Shown here: positions 6,087 through 8,069 of the stretch, piece by piece
Layout of the letters: every line of letters begins with the position of its first letter
Numbering within the stretch: the stretch's first letter is position 1
NCBI GenBank assembly: GCA_013361595.1
Contig: JABFXT010000111.1
Coordinates: 1 to 8,069, forward strand
Direction: 5' to 3'
DNA: 8,069 nt
Source: Nocardia sp.
GTDB lineage: Bacteria; Actinomycetota; Actinomycetes; Mycobacteriales; Mycobacteriaceae
Translations under genes and position numbers: made by a program
Notes under the pieces: model-generated
What the model was told of the DNA's origin: nothing
Database searches by the model: none
What the model saw: the letters and a program-made list of their open reading frames with translations, nothing else

Positions 6087-6127
6087 CGGGTGCCGGGGTG
6101 GCACAGCCGTCCCCGCCCCGGCACCCG
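6087..6127 (+). terminator. Strong hairpin after the MFS-SnoaL operon
   Basis: A perfect 12-bp inverted repeat (CGGGTGCCGGGG at 6087-6098, CCCCGGCACCCG at 6116-6127) extends inward through one G-U and two G-C pairs to a 15-bp stem with an 11-nt loop. It begins 56 nt after the SnoaL stop. No U-tract follows on either strand, a form of terminator common in GC-rich actinobacteria. It probably insulates the operon from the dehydrogenase gene. Confidence 0.6.
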
Positions 6128-6343
6128 GGCCGACGCCGGCGGGGACCGGTGACCGCACGATCTCGTGACATATGGAAAACCCTGCGCTGTTCGTGGAGAA
6201 ACGGTTGCCTACGGGCGGACAGCCCATGAACCCGTCGGGAGAACGAGGCGAATTGCGCAGATCGGAATCGGGTTATCGCCGCGGAAAAGCGCAGGCGAAC
6301 GGGTGCCACCACCGAATGACCGGATCTGTTCCGGCCGATCGCC

Positions 6344-6365
6344 CGGACGAACGAATCGGACGAAC
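6344..6365 (+). repeat. Two direct repeats upstream of the aldehyde dehydrogenase promoter
   Basis: CGGACGAAC occurs at 6344-6352 and again at 6357-6365, with a 13-nt period. The pair ends about 42 nt before the proposed transcription start, a normal place for an activator or repressor site. The regulator is unknown. Confidence 0.35.
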
Positions 6366-6394
6366 AGTTTCCGGCCCGGCGGTCCGCCGGTCCG

Positions 6395-6400
6395 TAGCAT
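6395..6400 (+). promoter_or_regulatory. -10 element of a probable leaderless promoter (aldehyde dehydrogenase)
   Basis: TAGCAT (TANNNT) is followed by six bases and the ATG at 6407, so its last T sits at -7 relative to the A of ATG. There is no Shine-Dalgarno in the 25 bases before the start. No -35 match is visible at the usual distance. Confidence 0.6.
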
Positions 6401-6406
6401 CGTGAC

Positions 6407-7783
6407 ATGAGTACTTATGTGACGACGAACCCGACCACAGGTACTACTGAGCACGAATTCCCGGGGCTGCCCGACGATCAGATTTCCGAGCTCGCCGAAC
6501 AGGCCGCCGAAGGATTCGAAGCGTGGCGGCTCACCTCGGTGGCCGAACGCGCCGCCGCGCTGGCGCGCACCGCGGATCTGTACGAGGAACGGTCGGCCGA
6601 ACTCGCCGCCGCCATCACCCGGGAAATGGGTAAACCCGCCGCGGAGGCAGCCGGGGAGGTGCAGCTCGCCGCGGATATCTACCGCTGGTATGCCGAACAC
6701 GGACCCGATCTGCTGAAAACCGAACGGCTCGACCCCCAGGGCGCCGACGAATCGGTCGTCCAGAAATTACCGATAGGACCGCTCATCGGGGTGATGCCGT
6801 GGAACTATCCCTATTACCAGGTGGCTCGTTTCGCCGCGCCGAACCTGTTGCTGGGAAATACCATAATTCTCAAACACGCCTCCATCTGCGCCGCCTCGTC
6901 GAAACTCATGGCGGACGTGTTCCATGAGGCATCGGTCCCCGAGAACGCCTATATCAACGTCTACGCGAGCTCCGGGCAGATCGCCGAACTCCTCGCGCGT
7001 CCGGAGATCCGTGGCGTCTCGCTGACCGGAAGTGAGCGGGCCGGTGCCGCGGTCGCGGAGGAAGCCGCGAAGAACCTGAAGAAGTCGGTGCTGGAACTCG
7101 GCGGTTCCGATCCGTTCATCCTGCTCGATACCGACGATATGGCGGAAACGGTCCGGACCGCCGCGCGGGCGCGGTTGTCCAATGCCGGGCAGGCGTGCAA
7201 TTCCCCCAAACGTTTCATCGTCCTCGATGAGCTCTACGACGATTTCGTCGAGGGGCTGGTGGGTGAGTTCGACAATGCGGTGGTCGGTGACCCCGCGGAC
7301 CCCGGAACCCAGGTGGGGCCGCTGTCGTCGGTTTCCGCCCGCGACACCGTCGCCGAGCAGATCCGCACCGCCGTATCCCAGGGCGCGACCCTGCACACCG
7401 GTGGCTCACCGCTGGACGGTGACGGCGCGTTCCTTCGGCCCGCCGTCCTGACCGGGATCACCCCGGAGATGGACGCGTACTCCGAAGAGATCTTCGGCCC
7501 GGCCGCGATGGTCTACAAGGTCTCCTCGGTCGAGGAAGCGGTGCGGCTCGCCAACGATGTCGACTTCGGCCTGAGTGGGTCGGTGTGGAGCACCAATACC
7601 GAACGGGCCGCGGAAGTCGCCGACCGCCTCGACGTCGGAATGGCCTATATCAACGAGCACGGGACCACGCTCCCCGGCCTGCCGTTCGGCGGCGTCAACC
7701 GGTCCGGTTACGGCCGTGAGCTCGGACGCTGGGGGCTGGGCGAGTTCGTCAACACCAAGCTCCGGCGGACCTCCGCGCATTAG
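6407..7783 (+). CDS. NAD(P)-dependent aldehyde dehydrogenase (succinate-semialdehyde dehydrogenase-like)
   Basis: The protein has 458 residues and is a complete aldehyde dehydrogenase that oxidises an aldehyde to the acid with NAD or NADP. Key sites are in place: the oxyanion asparagine N133 in MPWNYPYYQ, K156 in ILKHAS, the Rossmann SLTGSERAG at 205-213, the general base E230 in LELGGSDPF, the nucleophile C264 in GQACNSPKR, EEIFGPAA at 360-367, and PFGGVNRSGYGRELG at 426-440. Short length, the LKHAS segment and PWNYP match the GabD1/Sad (YneI) group, whose members include mycobacterial GabD1 of about the same size. Succinate semialdehyde is the likely substrate but this is inference, as related enzymes accept other short aldehydes. 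No GABA transaminase or transporter is adjacent, so pathway context is missing. The start at 6407 is supported by the leaderless -10. A hairpin follows the stop. Confidence 0.93.
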   Translation: MSTYVTTNPTTGTTEHEFPGLPDDQISELAEQAAEGFEAWRLTSVAERAAALARTADLYEERSAELAAAITREMGKPAAEAAGEVQLAADIYRWYAEHGPDLLKTERLDPQGADESVVQKLPIGPLIGVMPWNYPYYQVARFAAPNLLLGNTIILKHASICAASSKLMADVFHEASVPENAYINVYASSGQIAELLARPEIRGVSLTGSERAGAAVAEEAAKNLKKSVLELGGSDPFILLDTDDMAETVRTAARARLSNAGQACNSPKRFIVLDELYDDFVEGLVGEFDNAVVGDPADPGTQVGPLSSVSARDTVAEQIRTAVSQGATLHTGGSPLDGDGAFLRPAVLTGITPEMDAYSEEIFGPAAMVYKVSSVEEAVRLANDVDFGLSGSVWSTNTERAAEVADRLDVGMAYINEHGTTLPGLPFGGVNRSGYGRELGRWGLGEFVNTKLRRTSAH

Positions 7784-7806
7784 CCCCCACGCCGGCCGCC
7801 GGAGTC

Positions 7807-7831
7807 GCGGTGCGGACGGGGTCCGCGCCGC
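7807..7831. terminator. Hairpin after the aldehyde dehydrogenase gene
   Basis: GCGGTGCGGAC (7807-7817), a GGG loop and GTCCGCGCCGC (7821-7831) form an 11-bp stem with one G-U pair. It starts 23 nt past the dehydrogenase stop and lies between convergent genes, so it could end transcription from both sides. No U-tract is present. Confidence 0.55.
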
Positions 7832-7947
7832 CCCGGCCGGTCGGTCCCCGGCGCGACGAACCCACGGTTGCGGCTTCCGTGACGAGGCTCCGGCCATCGC
7901 GGGTTGCGGACGAATACCCACCACACCGCCGCGGGTCCGGGCGACAG

Positions 7948-8067
7948 CTAGGTGTCCCGATCCGATTCGACGCCCGGGGCGGAGTCGCCGGTGAAAGCGC
8001 CGTGCCGGCCGGCGCCGGCGACGAATCGTCCGGCACCCGGCGCCGCCTCGTGTTCGAGCGCCCGCAG
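7948..8067 (-). CDS. 3' end of an unidentified gene at the right edge (partial)
   Basis: The minus-strand frame entering from the right edge reads LRALEHEAAPGAGRFVAG and continues for 39 residues to TAG at 7948-7950. Codons are strongly biased to G or C in the third position, as in the other genes here, which supports real coding. The tail is rich in Ala, Gly and Asp/Glu and carries no motif I can name. It converges on the aldehyde dehydrogenase gene, with 164 bp between the stops. Confidence 0.5.
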   Translation of the reverse strand: MRALEHEAAPGAGRFVAGAGRHGAFTGDSAPGVESDRDT

Positions 8068-8069
8068 AC

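Larger units (their letters stand above)
6031..6406. other. 376-bp non-coding region before the aldehyde dehydrogenase
   Basis: I see no gene here. A strong hairpin occupies 6087-6127. Further on lie an interrupted palindrome CACGA-TC-TCGTG (6156-6167), two direct copies of CGGACGAAC (6344-6352 and 6357-6365), two copies of CGGTCCG (6380-6386 and 6388-6394), and the -10 hexamer TAGCAT. From about 6160 the sequence is less GC-rich than the flanking genes. Short open frames cross it but use third positions unlike the neighbours. It reads as a terminator followed by a regulatory region. Confidence 0.6.

Noticed and set aside
6156..6167. Interrupted palindrome CACGA-TC-TCGTG as a regulator site
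   Set aside because: Only five bases per arm and about 240 nt from the proposed promoter; noted in the gap entry but not called as an operator.
6172..6405. Possible 77-residue protein in the gap before the dehydrogenase
   Set aside because: It has no ribosome site or leaderless -10, its third-position G/C is clearly lower than the neighbouring genes, and it has no recognisable motif. It also overlaps the promoter elements.
7749..8036. Minus-strand open frame of 95 codons at the right end
   Set aside because: It overlaps the dehydrogenase end and the hairpin, is Arg/Pro/Ser-rich without motifs, and a different minus-strand frame there has more natural codons (7948-8067).
1..8069. Mobile element, CRISPR array, tRNA or rRNA
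   Set aside because: No transposase or integrase motifs, no terminal inverted repeats, no regularly spaced repeats, and no tRNA cloverleaf or rRNA sequence were seen on either strand.

Overview
The window is high-GC DNA with dense, mostly intact genes and strong G/C preference at third codon positions. Several start codons have no Shine-Dalgarno sequence and sit 6-7 nt behind a TANNNT -10 hexamer. This fits an actinomycete, and a Nocardia-like member of the Mycobacteriales is my best guess. The genus is inferred from style, not from a marker gene.

Layout. Positions 2-34 hold the last ten codons of an unidentified plus-strand gene. It is followed by a VOC/PhnB-like protein (62-511) and a roughly ten-helix membrane protein (508-1605) that starts inside the stop of the VOC gene (ATGA overlap). 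Facing them are three minus-strand genes: an HpPgdA-like polysaccharide deacetylase (1560-2471), whose 3' end overlaps the membrane-protein gene by 46 bp; a DinB/DUF664 protein (2603-3070); and a LysR-type regulator (3183-4166). The regulator is divergent from an MFS transporter (4226-5656), which is coupled by a GTGA overlap to a SnoaL/NTF2-like protein (5653-6030). After a 376-bp non-coding stretch comes a GabD1/Sad-like aldehyde dehydrogenase (6407-7783). The right edge carries the 3' end of a further minus-strand gene (7948-8067).

How the genes work together. The clearest functional unit is LysR + MFS + SnoaL. A regulator and a transporter share a 59-bp divergent control region with an interrupted palindrome around the transporter's -35 region, and a small NTF2-fold protein is translationally coupled to the transporter. 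This looks like a ligand-responsive export or detoxification module with an unknown substrate. The aldehyde dehydrogenase appears to be an independent leaderless unit bounded by hairpins. The VOC and membrane proteins form another coupled pair.

No mobile element, CRISPR array, tRNA or rRNA is visible. I see no evidence of a novel defence or biosynthetic system. The items most worth a second look are regulatory: the three leaderless promoters, the LysR operator candidate, two strong hairpins lacking U-tracts, and the anomalous C-terminal tail of the transporter.
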